A stretch of 39,800 nucleotides of DNA from Bacillota bacterium (GCA_013178045.1 JABLXP010000016.1:1-39800); one strand, 5' to 3'; counted from the stretch's first letter, positions 1 to 8,204 are shown. The notes: generated by a model from the letters alone, not told the origin. A program made the numbers and translations.

Positions 1-1
1 A

Positions 2-304
2 GTACGTCCAATCTTTCATTGGACTGAAAAGCGCATAAAAGGCCATTTTGTTATTTGTTTTCTGGCTTTCTTGCTCGAAAGGACCTTAGAATTCCGTCTG
101 AAAGAACATCAATTGTTTATTAGTCCAGCCCAAATTCAGGAAGCTTTGAGTTCATTGTTGTTTACAGAAATGGAGATAAATAGCCAAAGATTTTTGGTGA
201 AGATGCGTCCAAGTGATAATGCCAATAAAATTTTAAGAATATTACGCATTTCCCCACCGAAGAATATGCTGCCTGTTGAAGAGGCAGGAGAATTCGCCTG
301 GTAG
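2..304 (+). pseudogene. C-terminal remnant of an IS1634/IS4-type DDE transposase (runs off the left edge)
   Basis: The reading frame is open from the first bases of the window to a TAG at 302-304, so only the last ~100 codons are present and the rest lies outside. The translated segment carries the pattern P-I-F-H-W-T-E-K-R-I-K-G-H-F followed by C-F-L-A-F-L-L-E-R-T-L-E, which is how the catalytic C-terminus of IS1634-family transposases ends (the conserved region around the last acidic residue, then a helical tail). A TTG at 71 is in frame but is not a real start, because the homologous part begins upstream of it. It could be the end of an intact copy. No inverted repeat was recognised in the following 100 bases. 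Confidence 0.7.
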
Positions 305-354
305 AGGATGTGGGTACAATTTGCGCATCTTTATATGAAATATTCCTTGTTTTT

Positions 355-372
355 TAAGGCTTTCTGGCCTTA
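355..372. terminator. Short hairpin after the transposase remnant
   Basis: TAAGGC, a six-base loop, then GCCTTA form a perfect 6-bp stem. T-rich sequence precedes it, so on the minus strand the stem is followed by A/T-rich DNA. It may end transcription of the minus-strand gene at 501-737 or be part of the insertion-sequence end. The stem is short, so the call is weak. Confidence 0.35.
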
Positions 373-397
373 AACTGACAAAGTCAGGAGTATTTAG

Positions 398-439
398 TAT
401 TTTATTTTAGCATTTTTATTTTATCATTTTTATTTTAGC
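398..439. repeat. Three tandem 14-bp AT-rich repeats
   Basis: Three consecutive 14-bp units read TATTTTATTTTAGC (398-411), ATTTTTATTTTATC (412-425) and ATTTTTATTTTAGC (426-439). They lie in a non-coding AT-rich stretch between the insertion-sequence remnant and the first host gene. No function is evident. Confidence 0.6.
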
Positions 440-500
440 ATATTTGCACCCTGAGCATGACCTTTAGTTAAAAGTTTTTATGCAAGAATGTAACTTTTCG

Positions 501-737
501 TTATCGGTCGCAACGCTTGGCGATAATACTGTACTCTCCCTCATGCCCACCGCGGGGTTGATAATCAAAGCCATGCTCTTCGAGAATTGCCAACAGTCGG
601 TCAGCCTGGTGGGCATCGGTGCACTCCACCACAATAGTCAGGTGATCGTCTTTTCCGATCTCGGGTAGAGCAGCCAGCAAAGTTTGGACGTCATCAGGAC
701 CGACCTTGGGTCGGAAGTCAAGCAGTATATCACCCAT
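501..737 (-). CDS. Small conserved-looking hypothetical protein (78 aa)
   Basis: This is a compact soluble protein that starts M-G-D-I-L-L-D-F-R-P and ends with a G-G-H-E-G-E-Y-S-I-I-A-K stretch. The alternation of short strands and helices suggests a small alpha/beta fold, but I do not recognise the family. The start is ambiguous. ATG at 737 has AGGA seven bases upstream. A GTG at 794 would add 19 residues but abuts a strong AGGAGGTG ribosome site with no spacing, so that site has no well-placed partner. The gene stands alone, on the same strand as the small membrane gene and hcp upstream of it. No metal site or catalytic motif is visible. Confidence 0.6.
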   Translation of the reverse strand: MGDILLDFRPKVGPDDVQTLLAALPEIGKDDHLTIVVECTDAHQADRLLAILEEHGFDYQPRGGHEGEYSIIAKRCDR

Positions 738-946
738 CACTATTTCCTGATTTCCGAAAAACGGCTGAGCAACGTGTCGGAAACCAGGCTTCACCTCCTG
801 TTAATATTTTTGCCCCCCTAATTTAAGCGACAGTGTTGAACACTGGTCTGAGGTTAGTGTTCTCTGGAAGCCTAACTGACAAATAATGATTGAGCATCTT
901 CGGCTGAAAGTCAACACCTGTGGTTAGTTTTAGTTAAAGAAGAGAA

Positions 947-1144
947 TCATTCCGATCGGCGGTGCATCACCCATAAGATACTAGAACTGGTCGTTAGAAT
1001 CGAGAACGCGATTCCTTCAAAAAGTAGACAGGCTTGCAGTGAGATCTCTCCTAAGTAGGCAAAAAAAGCCACCGCTGCCATCATCGGGATGATAAAAATT
1101 AAGCCAATTATGTAGAACAGTTTCCGTTCAGGGAGATGGCTCAT
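947..1144 (-). CDS. Small two-helix membrane protein (65 aa)
   Basis: After a short charged N-terminus (M-S-H-L-P-E-R-K) there are two hydrophobic segments, about residues 10-30 and 35-57, and then a basic end (H-R-R-S-E), so it is probably an inner-membrane hairpin protein. The start at 1144 is chosen because GGGAGGTGAT lies at a normal distance upstream of this ATG; a GTG at 1153 lies inside that ribosome site. It resembles small DUF-type membrane proteins that occur alone in Clostridia, and no function can be assigned. Very AT-rich DNA with several TATAAT-like hexamers lies just upstream (1175-1210) and probably holds its promoter. Confidence 0.55.
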   Translation of the reverse strand: MSHLPERKLFYIIGLIFIIPMMAAVAFFAYLGEISLQACLLFEGIAFSILTTSSSILWVMHRRSE

Positions 1145-1263
1145 CAAGATCACCTCCCGAAATACTTCTTTATTTTTTTATTATAATTTTTATAATTTTA
1201 TTATAACGAAAATAAGCTACAATAATAAGCCACAATGAATTAATTTTCATCAAATAGAATCAA

Positions 1264-1297
1264 CCCTGGGACTTTGATGTGACTCGAAGTACCAGGG
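1264..1297 (-). terminator. Hairpin downstream of hcp
   Basis: CCCTGG-G-ACTT and AAGT-A-CCAGGG pair with one mismatch around a 12-base loop, about 27 bases after the hcp stop codon. There is no clean T-run on the minus strand, so it may be a stabilising hairpin rather than a strong intrinsic terminator. Confidence 0.4.
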
Positions 1298-1323
1298 CTT
1301 TGATTAGCAAAAAGGAGAAATTA

Positions 1324-2607
1324 TTACCCAAGAATAGCTTTGATATCGGCCTCCGGCGTGGTGATCGGCTGAATGTTATAGTTTTCCTGCAACACTTTGA
1401 GGATATTCGGCGTAACAAACGCCGGCAGGGTGGGCCCGAGACGGATATTCTTAATTCCCAGGTAGAGCAGAGTGAGCAGAATAGCCACCGCCTTTTGCTC
1501 GAACCAAGACAGCACCAGACTGAGCGGCAGATCGTTCACGCCGCAGCCAAAAGCTTGCGCCAGAGCAACAGCCACCTGGATTGCGGAGTAGGCGTTGTTG
1601 CATTGACCCATATCAAGTAGACGTGGAATACCGTCAATTTCACCAAGATCGAGGTAGTTGAAGCGGTACTTGCCACAGCCCAGGGTCAACACAACGCAGT
1701 CCTTCGGCAGTTTCTCCACAAATTCAGTGTAGTAGTTGCGACCAGATTTGGCGCCATCACAGCCACCGACCAGGAAGAAGTGCCGAATCTTACCCGCTTT
1801 GATTGCCGCGATAATGTGTTCGGCTAAACCAAGTACTGCCTGATGATGGAAACCGGTCATGGTGGTCGGGCCGAGATTGTCCGGCAACGGTGGTAAGGCC
1901 AGAGTTTTTTCGATCAGCGGTGCAAAGTTTCGATCCTTGATATGCACAACACCGGGCAGGTCGGCTACACCACAAGTAAACATGCGGTCCCGGTAAGAAT
2001 CCTTAGGTAACAAAACACAGTTGGTTGTTCCGAGGATTGCGCCGTTAAACGCGTCAAATTCCTGGTGCTGGTTCTGCCAGGCTGTTCCGTAATTGCCGAC
2101 AAGATGCGGAAACTTTTTAAACTCCGGGTAACTGTGCGCCGGCAACATCTCGCCGTGAGTATACACATTAATGCCTTTCCCCTCTGTCTGTTTGAGGAGT
2201 TCATACAGATCCAATAAATCATGGCCAGTAACAAGTATCCCGCGGCCGGCCTTTGTCCCTACCTGGACCCTGGTCGGTTCTGGTGCCCCAAAACGTTCGA
2301 CGTGTGCCCGGTCCAGCAGTTCCAGCACGCGTAGATTCATCTCGCCGGCCTTTAGAAGCAGTCCAATTTGACTTTCCAGGTTGAAGTTTACATTTGTCAG
2401 GGTTGCAAAAAGACCTTCGGCCAGAAAAGCATCCACCTGCTCGTCAGAAGCACCCAGCTCCCTGGCATGATAAGCATAAGCCGCTATTCCCTTGAGCGCG
2501 ATCACCAGCAAGTCCTGCAGGCTGGCAATGTCTTCATTCTTCCCGCATACCCCTACCTTGGTGCAGCCGGTACCTCCGGCCGTCTGTTCACACTGGTAAC
2601 AAAACAT
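1324..2607 (-). CDS. hcp: Hybrid-cluster protein / hydroxylamine reductase, short form
   Basis: Hcp carries a proximal Fe-S cluster and a hybrid Fe-S-O cluster; it reduces hydroxylamine in vitro and acts as an NO reductase in nitrosative stress. The N-terminal cluster ligands C3, C6, C15 and C21 are visible (C-x2-C-x8-C-x5-C). Downstream ligands of the hybrid cluster are recognisable in G-T-T-N-C, M-F-T-C-G, G-G-C-D-G-A, L-G-C-G-K-Y-R-F and D-M-G-Q-C-N-N. At 427 aa it is much shorter than the ~550 aa enteric form and fits the class lacking part of the helical domain. AAGGAGG lies seven bases before the ATG. It follows the Rrf2 regulator by 91 bp on the same strand, so co-regulation is likely. 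All key residues appear intact. Confidence 0.95.
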   Translation of the reverse strand: MFCYQCEQTAGGTGCTKVGVCGKNEDIASLQDLLVIALKGIAAYAYHARELGASDEQVDAFLAEGLFATLTNVNFNLESQIGLLLKAGEMNLRVLELLDRAHVERFGAPEPTRVQVGTKAGRGILVTGHDLLDLYELLKQTEGKGINVYTHGEMLPAHSYPEFKKFPHLVGNYGTAWQNQHQEFDAFNGAILGTTNCVLLPKDSYRDRMFTCGVADLPGVVHIKDRNFAPLIEKTLALPPLPDNLGPTTMTGFHHQAVLGLAEHIIAAIKAGKIRHFFLVGGCDGAKSGRNYYTEFVEKLPKDCVVLTLGCGKYRFNYLDLGEIDGIPRLLDMGQCNNAYSAIQVAVALAQAFGCGVNDLPLSLVLSWFEQKAVAILLTLLYLGIKNIRLGPTLPAFVTPNILKVLQENYNIQPITTPEADIKAILG

Positions 2608-2698
2608 TTACATACCTCCTTGGATTTTTAATGACTCTTTGCTGATACAGGATTAATTTGGTCCACTTTAGGGTAGAAAAAAGTATTTTAGACGCTGC

Positions 2699-3127
2699 TT
2701 ATCCCCCCTTTGCATCCAAACCACGGAGCTGGTTTACCAGGTCCTGGAGCGTAATCCCGTTCAGAAATTCAACAAATTTTTGCTCCATGTCTCGCCAATT
2801 ATTTTTGATCCGACACTTGGGAGCACGTGGACACCCATCCTTCCCCAAAAAGCATCGGTTCATGGCCAGCTTGCCCTGCATGGTTTCTACCACCTCAAGT
2901 ACATTTACCTGACGAGGCTCTTTCGCCAAAGAAAACCCGCCCTGGACCCCCCGGTGAGAGTTCACCAGACCACTCCGAACAAATTTTTGCATGATTTTTT
3001 GGAGAAAATCAATGGGTATATCTTCACTGGCGGCAATTTCCCCCGCGTTCACTACCGTGCCTGAATGAAGGGCAAGGTAGACAAGTGCCCGCAGGGCGTA
3101 GTCTGTATTCCGTTTGATGATTTCCAT
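2699..3127 (-). CDS. Rrf2/IscR-family regulator with a three-cysteine Fe-S motif
   Basis: This 142-aa protein has the winged-helix N-terminus of the Rrf2 family (Y-A-L-R-A-L-V-Y-L-A near residue 10 and G-G-F-S-L-A in the wing near residue 64). A C-x5-C-x5-C motif near residues 92-104 (R-C-F-L-G-K-D-G-C-P-R-A-P-K-C) is the arrangement that binds a [2Fe-2S] or [4Fe-4S] cluster in IscR, NsrR and RsrR. It lies directly upstream of hcp, which suggests a sensor of NO, redox or Fe-S status controlling hcp. Its own promoter overlaps an IscR-type-1-like palindrome, so autoregulation is likely. CymR is an alternative family member but lacks the cysteines. Confidence 0.9.
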   Translation of the reverse strand: MEIIKRNTDYALRALVYLALHSGTVVNAGEIAASEDIPIDFLQKIMQKFVRSGLVNSHRGVQGGFSLAKEPRQVNVLEVVETMQGKLAMNRCFLGKDGCPRAPKCRIKNNWRDMEQKFVEFLNGITLQDLVNQLRGLDAKGG

Positions 3128-3157
3128 ATCAGGTCACTATCACCCTTCTTTATACAA

Positions 3158-3189
3158 GACTATTTTAGTCCATATTTTAGAGAATGTCA
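3158..3189 (-). promoter_or_regulatory. rrf2 promoter with an overlapping IscR-type-1-like operator
   Basis: On the minus strand TTGACA (3184-3189) is followed after exactly 17 bases by TAAAAT, a near-consensus sigma-A promoter. The palindrome GACTAAAATAGTC (3158-3170) covers the -10 element and fits the core GACT-R-WWW-Y-AGTC of the E. coli IscR type 1 site exactly. Binding there would block RNA polymerase, consistent with autorepression by the cluster-loaded Rrf2 protein. The promoter is seen directly; the regulator-site pairing is inference. Confidence 0.7.
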
Positions 3190-3194
3190 AGATA

Positions 3195-4136
3195 CTAAGT
3201 GGTTGAGCCACTGATTTTCCTTGGCTCGGCTACCTGTTCTAGCGGGGATACCGCTTCCCGTTGAGCAGTCGCCAGAATGATCACTGCACACACGATCAAC
3301 ACTCCGCCCAGCATTTGCTGGGGAGCCATCGTTTCCCCTAAAATCAAGTATGCGGTTATCGCCGCCATCACTGGCTCAAGCGTACTGGTTATAATGGCCT
3401 TGGTCGCGTGGAGATAGGTCAGTCCCTTAAAATATAGACCAAACGGGACGATCGTCGCAAAAATGGCAATGTATAGGAAAAATAGCAGGTCACCGGTCGT
3501 ATATTCGCCAAACTGGTCGAGAGACGGGGGAGCCACGAGCAGCCAGAAAAACGCCCCAAAACCCAAACTATAGGTTAAAGTCGTCCAAGCGCCAAACTTT
3601 TTGGCCCCTTTTTGCGCGTAGAGGGTATAAAAGGCAGCAAAAAATGCCGAAGCTAGCCCGCTGATAAGCCCGCGGCAGCTGATCACCACCGTTCCCAGTC
3701 CACTGCCCGTCAGGATTAAAACACTTCCCCCCAAAGCCAGGGTAAGGGCCATTGCTCGGTTCCAACCAAGCTTCTCCCAGCGAAAAACCACCGCGTAAAC
3801 AGCGACAATCGCTGGTGACAGGTACTGAAGAAATACGGCCACCGCCACGTTGGCCTGGCTCACTGTATACAGGTAGGTAAACTGAACCATGGCCATGCCG
3901 AAAACACCCAGAATAGCAAAATAACATAAATCACTCCATTTTATTCGCAGTGAATCAGGATGGGTTATCAGGAGGTATAGCCCTAAGAGGACGGCTGACA
4001 AGAACAACCTGATTTGTACAAGAGCCAACGGGCTGACTGCTTCCCCGTTAAACAAAAACTTGGCCACCGTACCAGAAATACCCCAGAGCGAAGCAGCAGT
4101 GATAATCAAGATTAATCCCTTGAGTTCAGAATTCAA
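3195..4136 (-). CDS. EamA/DMT-family inner-membrane exporter (first copy)
   Basis: About ten hydrophobic helices in two EamA repeats place this in the drug/metabolite transporter superfamily. Recognisable landmarks are S-L-W-G-I-S-G-T near the first helix and L-E-P-V-M-A-A-I-T-A-Y-L-I-L-G-E in the second repeat. Substrates of this family are varied (amino acids, purines, drugs) and cannot be read from sequence. I start at a TTG at 4136 because AAAGGGG lies eight bases upstream; an in-frame ATG at 4154 adds six residues but has no ribosome site. The gene stops just before the rrf2 promoter, on the same strand. A second, only distantly similar EamA gene lies at 23206-24180. Confidence 0.88.
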   Translation of the reverse strand: MNSELKGLILIITAASLWGISGTVAKFLFNGEAVSPLALVQIRLFLSAVLLGLYLLITHPDSLRIKWSDLCYFAILGVFGMAMVQFTYLYTVSQANVAVAVFLQYLSPAIVAVYAVVFRWEKLGWNRAMALTLALGGSVLILTGSGLGTVVISCRGLISGLASAFFAAFYTLYAQKGAKKFGAWTTLTYSLGFGAFFWLLVAPPSLDQFGEYTTGDLLFFLYIAIFATIVPFGLYFKGLTYLHATKAIITSTLEPVMAAITAYLILGETMAPQQMLGGVLIVCAVIILATAQREAVSPLEQVAEPRKISGSTT

Positions 4137-4319
4137 CGGTAAAACCCCTTTCATAACTTTTATTATACACCAATTAAACCATCAGCCAATCACCAAGCCA
4201 GTTAAAATAATTGATCGCACCAGCGCAACGTGAGACATAAATCCAAATTAATATCGATACAAAAGGGGCGCTGGATCGCACCCCCTCACTTATGGTTGTC
4301 TTAACCAAAATTTTTAAAA

Positions 4320-6332
4320 CTAGTTGCGTTCGGTAATGATGATCTTCTCTACCACGTCATCGAAAATGATTAACTGAACCTCATCGTCAGAATCGATGTC
4401 TTCCAGATCATACGACTTACTGTTGTACGTGATTTTCGCGTTCTTACTGACGTCATAAGTCTGACGGGTCCCACTGGTTTTTTCAATCCTGATTCGCTCT
4501 TCGTCCTCATAGACAGTCACCACTTTTCCTTCCACCACTTCACCCACCACGATTCGGGTGATGTTATTCCTGCTGTCCAGGCGGATCTTCACCCAATCCC
4601 CCACATTGACATCATCCAAACCCGGGTTGCTGTGGCCTTCGATCTCGATATTGACATCACGTTCAACATCATAGGTGGTGTAATCCCCGTCAATGTCCTT
4701 CACCCGCAGTGTATAGTTGTCTTCATCGACCCGGGTTACTTGGACAATCTCATCTTCATCGTCACTGTTCACCCTAATCTCAACAATTTTATCACCTCTC
4801 AGTCTGACTGACACCTGGTCACCCACCTCAATATCACTCAGGTCAGGATGGCTGTAACCGGGAATTTCGATATCTACGTCACGATCAACATCATAAGTTG
4901 TCCGGTCGCCATCCTGGTCCTCAAGGCGCAGCGTCCAGTTAGAAGTATCCACGCGCACGACTTCCCCCTTCACTGTGTTGATGTCATTATCACCCACTTC
5001 CAGGGTAAGGACCCGTTGCCCATCCAGAGTTAACTCGACCGTATCACCAATGTCGATGTCCGACAGCTCTCCGTCATCGCCATCAACCTGGATTGCCGTC
5101 CGCGACGTGACGTAAGCAGCGATTAGTTCTCCTTCATTGGTCCTGACCGTGATCACGTCTTCATCGTGATTGATGCTGATCACCCTGGCCGTAATGACAT
5201 TACTGATAGTCCGTGAACTGATGAGCTTTACCACCTGATAATTGTCAACCCAGACCTCAACTTCATCGCCAGGCTGTAAGGCACTTAACCCCAAACGTCT
5301 TCCATCTGTACTCACCACCTCGACCGAGCTAGGCACGGAATAAATCTTCAGTTCACCCGCGGAATTTCTCAGGGTAATAATCTGCTGTCCCTGGTTGACC
5401 AGAACAACCTGCCCCGAAAATTTTGTTCGACTCTGTCCCGATGCAGCGTAGGCTTCAACCATCCCAGCCTCCTCGGGGGAAACCAGGATCAGCCTGACCG
5501 GGTCACCTGTCCAAAGATCGCTCAGCGTACCTCGCCTGTCTCCGATAAACACCCAGCCACCATCAGCGAGGTTGTAAGAAGACACCCGCCCGCTACCATC
5601 TCTGACTGTCAAACGGTTGGTATAAACATTCTCCACCGTGCCAGCCACAACATAGTTAGTCACATTTAAATATTGCTCTGCCCGGCTCAAGACCGTCACC
5701 ATCTCCGCTCTAGTCATAGGTAGATTAGGCTGAAAGGTTTGGTCAGGATACCCAGTCACGATGCCCAGGTTTTGCGCAACATAAATGTAACCCCGTGCCC
5801 AGGCTGGAATCGCAGAATTGTCGGTAAAAGTCATCTGGCGCTGCGCCGCAGCTTTGGCTTCTTCATCCTTGCCCAGCATCCGGACAATTAATTGGCAAGT
5901 CCAAGCCCGGGTGGCCGGGTTAGCCCACTGAAAGTTGCCCCCATCCGCATCGATTAAACCACTTCGCACCGCCACTGCCACATAACCCCTGGCAAAGCTC
6001 GGTATGTTTTGGAGCGCGATTTTCTTTGGCAAACTTAGATTGGCACTATTAATCAGCCCCTGGGCTTCAGATTCCCATCCCAGTTCTCTAACCGCCATAA
6101 TCAGAGCCTCGGCTTGCTTTATAGTTTGGTTGGGCTTGAAAGTCCCGTCTTCATACCCGCTGACGATTCCCCGTATCTTCATTCGTACGATATACTTCTG
6201 AGCCCAGGGTACACCCTGAACATCGGAAAAGCTTGCCACCACCTTAGCCAGTATGGGCCTAGAGAAACCAAAGATTAGCACCAGAGCTAACAAAATCACA
6301 AAGGATGTTCCCCGTTGCCAAACCTTATTCAT
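4320..6332 (-). CDS. S-layer-homology surface protein with tandem beta-type repeats
   Basis: A signal peptide (residues 1-29) leads into three SLH domains at about 33-80, 105-155 and 168-215, recognisable by F-S-D-V-x-x-V-P-W-A, G-I-V-S-G-Y-E-D-G-T-F-K-P and T-G-Y-P-D-Q-T-F-Q-P. SLH domains anchor proteins to pyruvylated wall polymers. From ~225 on there is a chain of beta-rich modules. Two near-identical ones (about 455-525 and 525-600) share the pattern D-G-D-x-T-T-Y-D-V-x-R-D-V-x-I-E-I-x-G-x-S-x-P. This part is very acidic, which suggests calcium or salt adaptation. I recognise no enzymatic domain, so a structural or adhesin role is the cautious reading. An AGGAGG site precedes the ATG. 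Confidence 0.9.
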   Translation of the reverse strand: MNKVWQRGTSFVILLALVLIFGFSRPILAKVVASFSDVQGVPWAQKYIVRMKIRGIVSGYEDGTFKPNQTIKQAEALIMAVRELGWESEAQGLINSANLSLPKKIALQNIPSFARGYVAVAVRSGLIDADGGNFQWANPATRAWTCQLIVRMLGKDEEAKAAAQRQMTFTDNSAIPAWARGYIYVAQNLGIVTGYPDQTFQPNLPMTRAEMVTVLSRAEQYLNVTNYVVAGTVENVYTNRLTVRDGSGRVSSYNLADGGWVFIGDRRGTLSDLWTGDPVRLILVSPEEAGMVEAYAASGQSRTKFSGQVVLVNQGQQIITLRNSAGELKIYSVPSSVEVVSTDGRRLGLSALQPGDEVEVWVDNYQVVKLISSRTISNVITARVISINHDEDVITVRTNEGELIAAYVTSRTAIQVDGDDGELSDIDIGDTVELTLDGQRVLTLEVGDNDINTVKGEVVRVDTSNWTLRLEDQDGDRTTYDVDRDVDIEIPGYSHPDLSDIEVGDQVSVRLRGDKIVEIRVNSDDEDEIVQVTRVDEDNYTLRVKDIDGDYTTYDVERDVNIEIEGHSNPGLDDVNVGDWVKIRLDSRNNITRIVVGEVVEGKVVTVYEDEERIRIEKTSGTRQTYDVSKNAKITYNSKSYDLEDIDSDDEVQLIIFDDVVEKIIITERN

Positions 6333-6439
6333 TTACCCTCATTCCTCCTCGTAAATGGATTCATCCTTAACAAACACAGCAATAAATTACACTATATCGT
6401 TCTTTTCGCTGACAGGAAATATATTCCTGCATCTGAGCT

Positions 6440-6469
6440 AAAAAATAAAAAACCCCCTTAAGGAGGCTT
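6440..6469 (-). terminator. Intrinsic terminator after the first yjbQ
   Basis: On the minus strand AAGCCTCC, a TTAA loop and GGGGGTTT form an 8-bp stem (two G-T wobbles) followed by TTTATTTTTT. It sits about 20 bases after the yjbQ stop codon at 6489, the classical position and form of a factor-independent terminator. Confidence 0.8.
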
Positions 6470-6488
6470 TCCGGAAAAGATGATGAAA

Positions 6489-6902
6489 TTATTCACCCAT
6501 CACCTTGATGATCAGACGTTTGCGCCGTTGTCCGTCAAATTCAGCGTAATATATCTGCTGCCAGGGCCCCAAATCCAGCCGGCCGGCGGTAACTGGTACA
6601 ATCACCTGGTGGCCAACCAGAATGTTTTTTAGATGGCTATCGCCATTGACTTCCCCAGTGCGGTGATGACGGTAGTTCGGGCCGGTCGGGGCAAGCCGTT
6701 CCAGCATTTCATCAATGTCTTGGATGATTCCCTCCTCTGCGTCATTGATGTAAACACCGGCCGTGATGTGCATGGCTGAGACCAGGACCATTCCCTCAGT
6801 CACCCCACTTGCGGCCAGTACCCGCTCAACCTCACGGGTAATATTGATGTATTCCCGTCGCTTCTTGGTGTGAAAGTACAGGTACTCAGTATGAAATTTC
6901 AA
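6489..6902 (-). CDS. YjbQ/UPF0047-family protein (first copy)
   Basis: The protein belongs to the UPF0047/TIGR00149 family, of which E. coli YjbQ has weak thiamine-phosphate synthase activity. Family hallmarks are K-F-H-T-E-Y at the start, [13 protein letters not shown] near the middle, [14 protein letters not shown] and [13 protein letters not shown] near the end; conserved histidines and acids form a metal site in solved structures. TTG at 6902 gives 137 aa, matching the family, and has GGGGGTGA upstream. An ATG at 6926 would add eight residues and overlap the stop of the splB remnant. It differs from the second copy at 22784: S-A-M-H-I-T here against V-P-H-T-T there. Confidence 0.9.
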   Translation of the reverse strand: MKFHTEYLYFHTKKRREYINITREVERVLAASGVTEGMVLVSAMHITAGVYINDAEEGIIQDIDEMLERLAPTGPNYRHHRTGEVNGDSHLKNILVGHQVIVPVTAGRLDLGPWQQIYYAEFDGQRRKRLIIKVMGE

Positions 6903-6922
6903 CCAGTTCACCCCCTTCCCGC

Positions 6923-7209
6923 TCATACCAGATAAACGATCTTCCCCTGGAGGAAAGAATCTTTGACGGTTCTTGCAAAAAAATCATAGATTTCATTATT
7001 GAGGCTAAAGTAGACACAGATATGACCGTTATGGTTAACATTTACCCAATGGCAAAAGCCAATGATTTTGATGGAGATTGATTTCGATGGAGATTGATTT
7101 TAATGGAGATTTTTTCTCACTGAAATATTTCCATTAATTTCTGATCGAGTGGATAACGCAAAGCATCCGGCTCCACAAAAACCCGTTTGGGGTAAAATCG
7201 CTTACTTAA
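6923..7209 (-). pseudogene. splB: Decayed spore photoproduct lyase (N-terminal, middle and C-terminal fragments)
   Basis: Three pieces resemble spore photoproduct lyase, the radical SAM enzyme that repairs UV damage in germinating spores. At 7117-7203 a frame reads K-R-F-Y-P-K-R-V-F-V-E-P-D-A-L-R-Y-P-L-D, the shape of the SplB N-terminus (F-V-P-x-x-V-Y-I-E-P-x-A-L-E-Y-P-L-G), and ends in TGA. Near 7000-7060 another frame gives V-N-V-N-H-N-G-H-I-C-V-Y-F-S-L-N, like the middle H-N-G-x-x-R-F-R-F-S-I-N. The same frame runs on into [20 protein letters not shown] and TGA, like the SplB C-terminus. The radical-SAM cysteines are gone. A 16-bp triplication sits at the first junction. It follows the asparaginase gene directly. 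The comparison is from memory of B. subtilis SplB. Confidence 0.65.
7064..7111. repeat. Three tandem 16-bp repeats inside the splB remnant
   Basis: Units GATTTTGATGGAGATT (7064-7079), GATTTCGATGGAGATT (7080-7095) and GATTTTAATGGAGATT (7096-7111) follow each other exactly. Because 16 is not a multiple of three, each copy shifts the reading frame. This suits a replication-slippage scar in a dead gene. Confidence 0.85.
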
Positions 7210-8204
7210 TCAAACACCGCCTCTAAATAGCCGATTCGCTCGCCCCGGTTGTTAGTAAGTTGGGGCTGGAAATAGTTTTCCAAAGCCGAAAGTTCACGTT
7301 CCGAAAGAAAATCCAGCTGTTTCAGGAGTTTGACGACCACCGGGTCAACCGCCCGGTTGTTACCATCGTCAATCTTCACGCAAATTCCCAGGCCTTCACT
7401 TAGCAAGGCCACGTTAAACACCCCTTCCGCTCCAGCTTTAGCCACCAACCGTCCCCGAGTAACCTCCATCAGGACGGTTTCCAGTCGGCCGGTACCGGCG
7501 ACGAAGAACGGCTCATTACGAATCGCCTCAAGGATAATCCGGGCTGCCCGGCCGCGGACGTCACCGAATCCCTCCTCTGGGATGGCCAAACGGGCATACG
7601 CCAGAGCCATCCGACTGATCGGCAAACCAAAAACAGGTACACCGCAGCCGTCAATACCTAAAACGATCTCCGCCGGATTGACCGCACATACCTCCGCCAC
7701 CGTTGCCAGCATCATTTGCTGTACCGGATGCCCGGGCTTTAAATATCCTTCAATGGGATAACCTTTTAGTTGGGCCAGAGCCAGCATGGCTGTGTGCTTA
7801 CCCGAGCATGGATTATGCAAACTAGTTGCCGTTTTCCCCAACCGCAGCAGTTCACGGGCCGTCTTGGAATTAATTGGCACAGTCACACCACATTGGAGAT
7901 CACTAACGGTACACCCGATTTTGTTCAGGATGCCCTGCACTAGTTCTATATGCTGCGGTTCGCCACTATGAGATGAAGCCATTATGGCAATTTCCGCCGG
8001 GGTGAGACAGAAATGCTCTACTCCGCCGGCTTCGACCAGTGGCAAAACCTGAAAAGGTTTCGCCGCAGAACGCCAATAGGTAAAACGATGCGGGTCACCC
8101 AATGACTGCCGAATTTTCCCATGTCGGTCAACGACCACCACATCTCCGTGATGCCGACTTTCAACCTGTTCTCCACGTACCACATGAACTAGAATTTCCG
8201 ACAT
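7206..8204 (-). CDS. L-asparaginase II family protein (PF06089)
   Basis: The sequence matches the Asparaginase_II family of Rhizobium-type (thermolabile) asparaginases, which hydrolyse asparagine to aspartate and ammonia and are unrelated to the E. coli AnsB fold. Landmarks are Y-W-R-S-A-A-K-P-F-Q near residue 40, A-S-S-H-S-G-E-P, H-N-P-C-S-G-K-H-T-A-M-L and G-I-D-G-C-G-V-P, which hold the conserved Ser, Lys and Cys residues of the family. Start ATG at 8204 gives 332 aa with M-S-E-I-L-V-H as N-terminus and GGTGGGTGAT upstream; a start at 8252 would add 16 residues. No signal peptide, so it is cytoplasmic. The next sequence downstream is the splB remnant. Confidence 0.88.
   Translation of the reverse strand: MSEILVHVVRGEQVESRHHGDVVVVDRHGKIRQSLGDPHRFTYWRSAAKPFQVLPLVEAGGVEHFCLTPAEIAIMASSHSGEPQHIELVQGILNKIGCTVSDLQCGVTVPINSKTARELLRLGKTATSLHNPCSGKHTAMLALAQLKGYPIEGYLKPGHPVQQMMLATVAEVCAVNPAEIVLGIDGCGVPVFGLPISRMALAYARLAIPEEGFGDVRGRAARIILEAIRNEPFFVAGTGRLETVLMEVTRGRLVAKAGAEGVFNVALLSEGLGICVKIDDGNNRAVDPVVVKLLKQLDFLSERELSALENYFQPQLTNNRGERIGYLEAVFD

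Noticed and set aside
1279-1620. Plus-strand frame antisense to hcp
   Set aside because: It overlaps a clearly conserved hcp gene and its product has no coherent fold; a shadow frame.
4205-4290. Terminator hairpin downstream of the SLH gene
   Set aside because: GGGG and CCCC near 4264-4286 could pair, but the inner bases do not match well; too weak to list.
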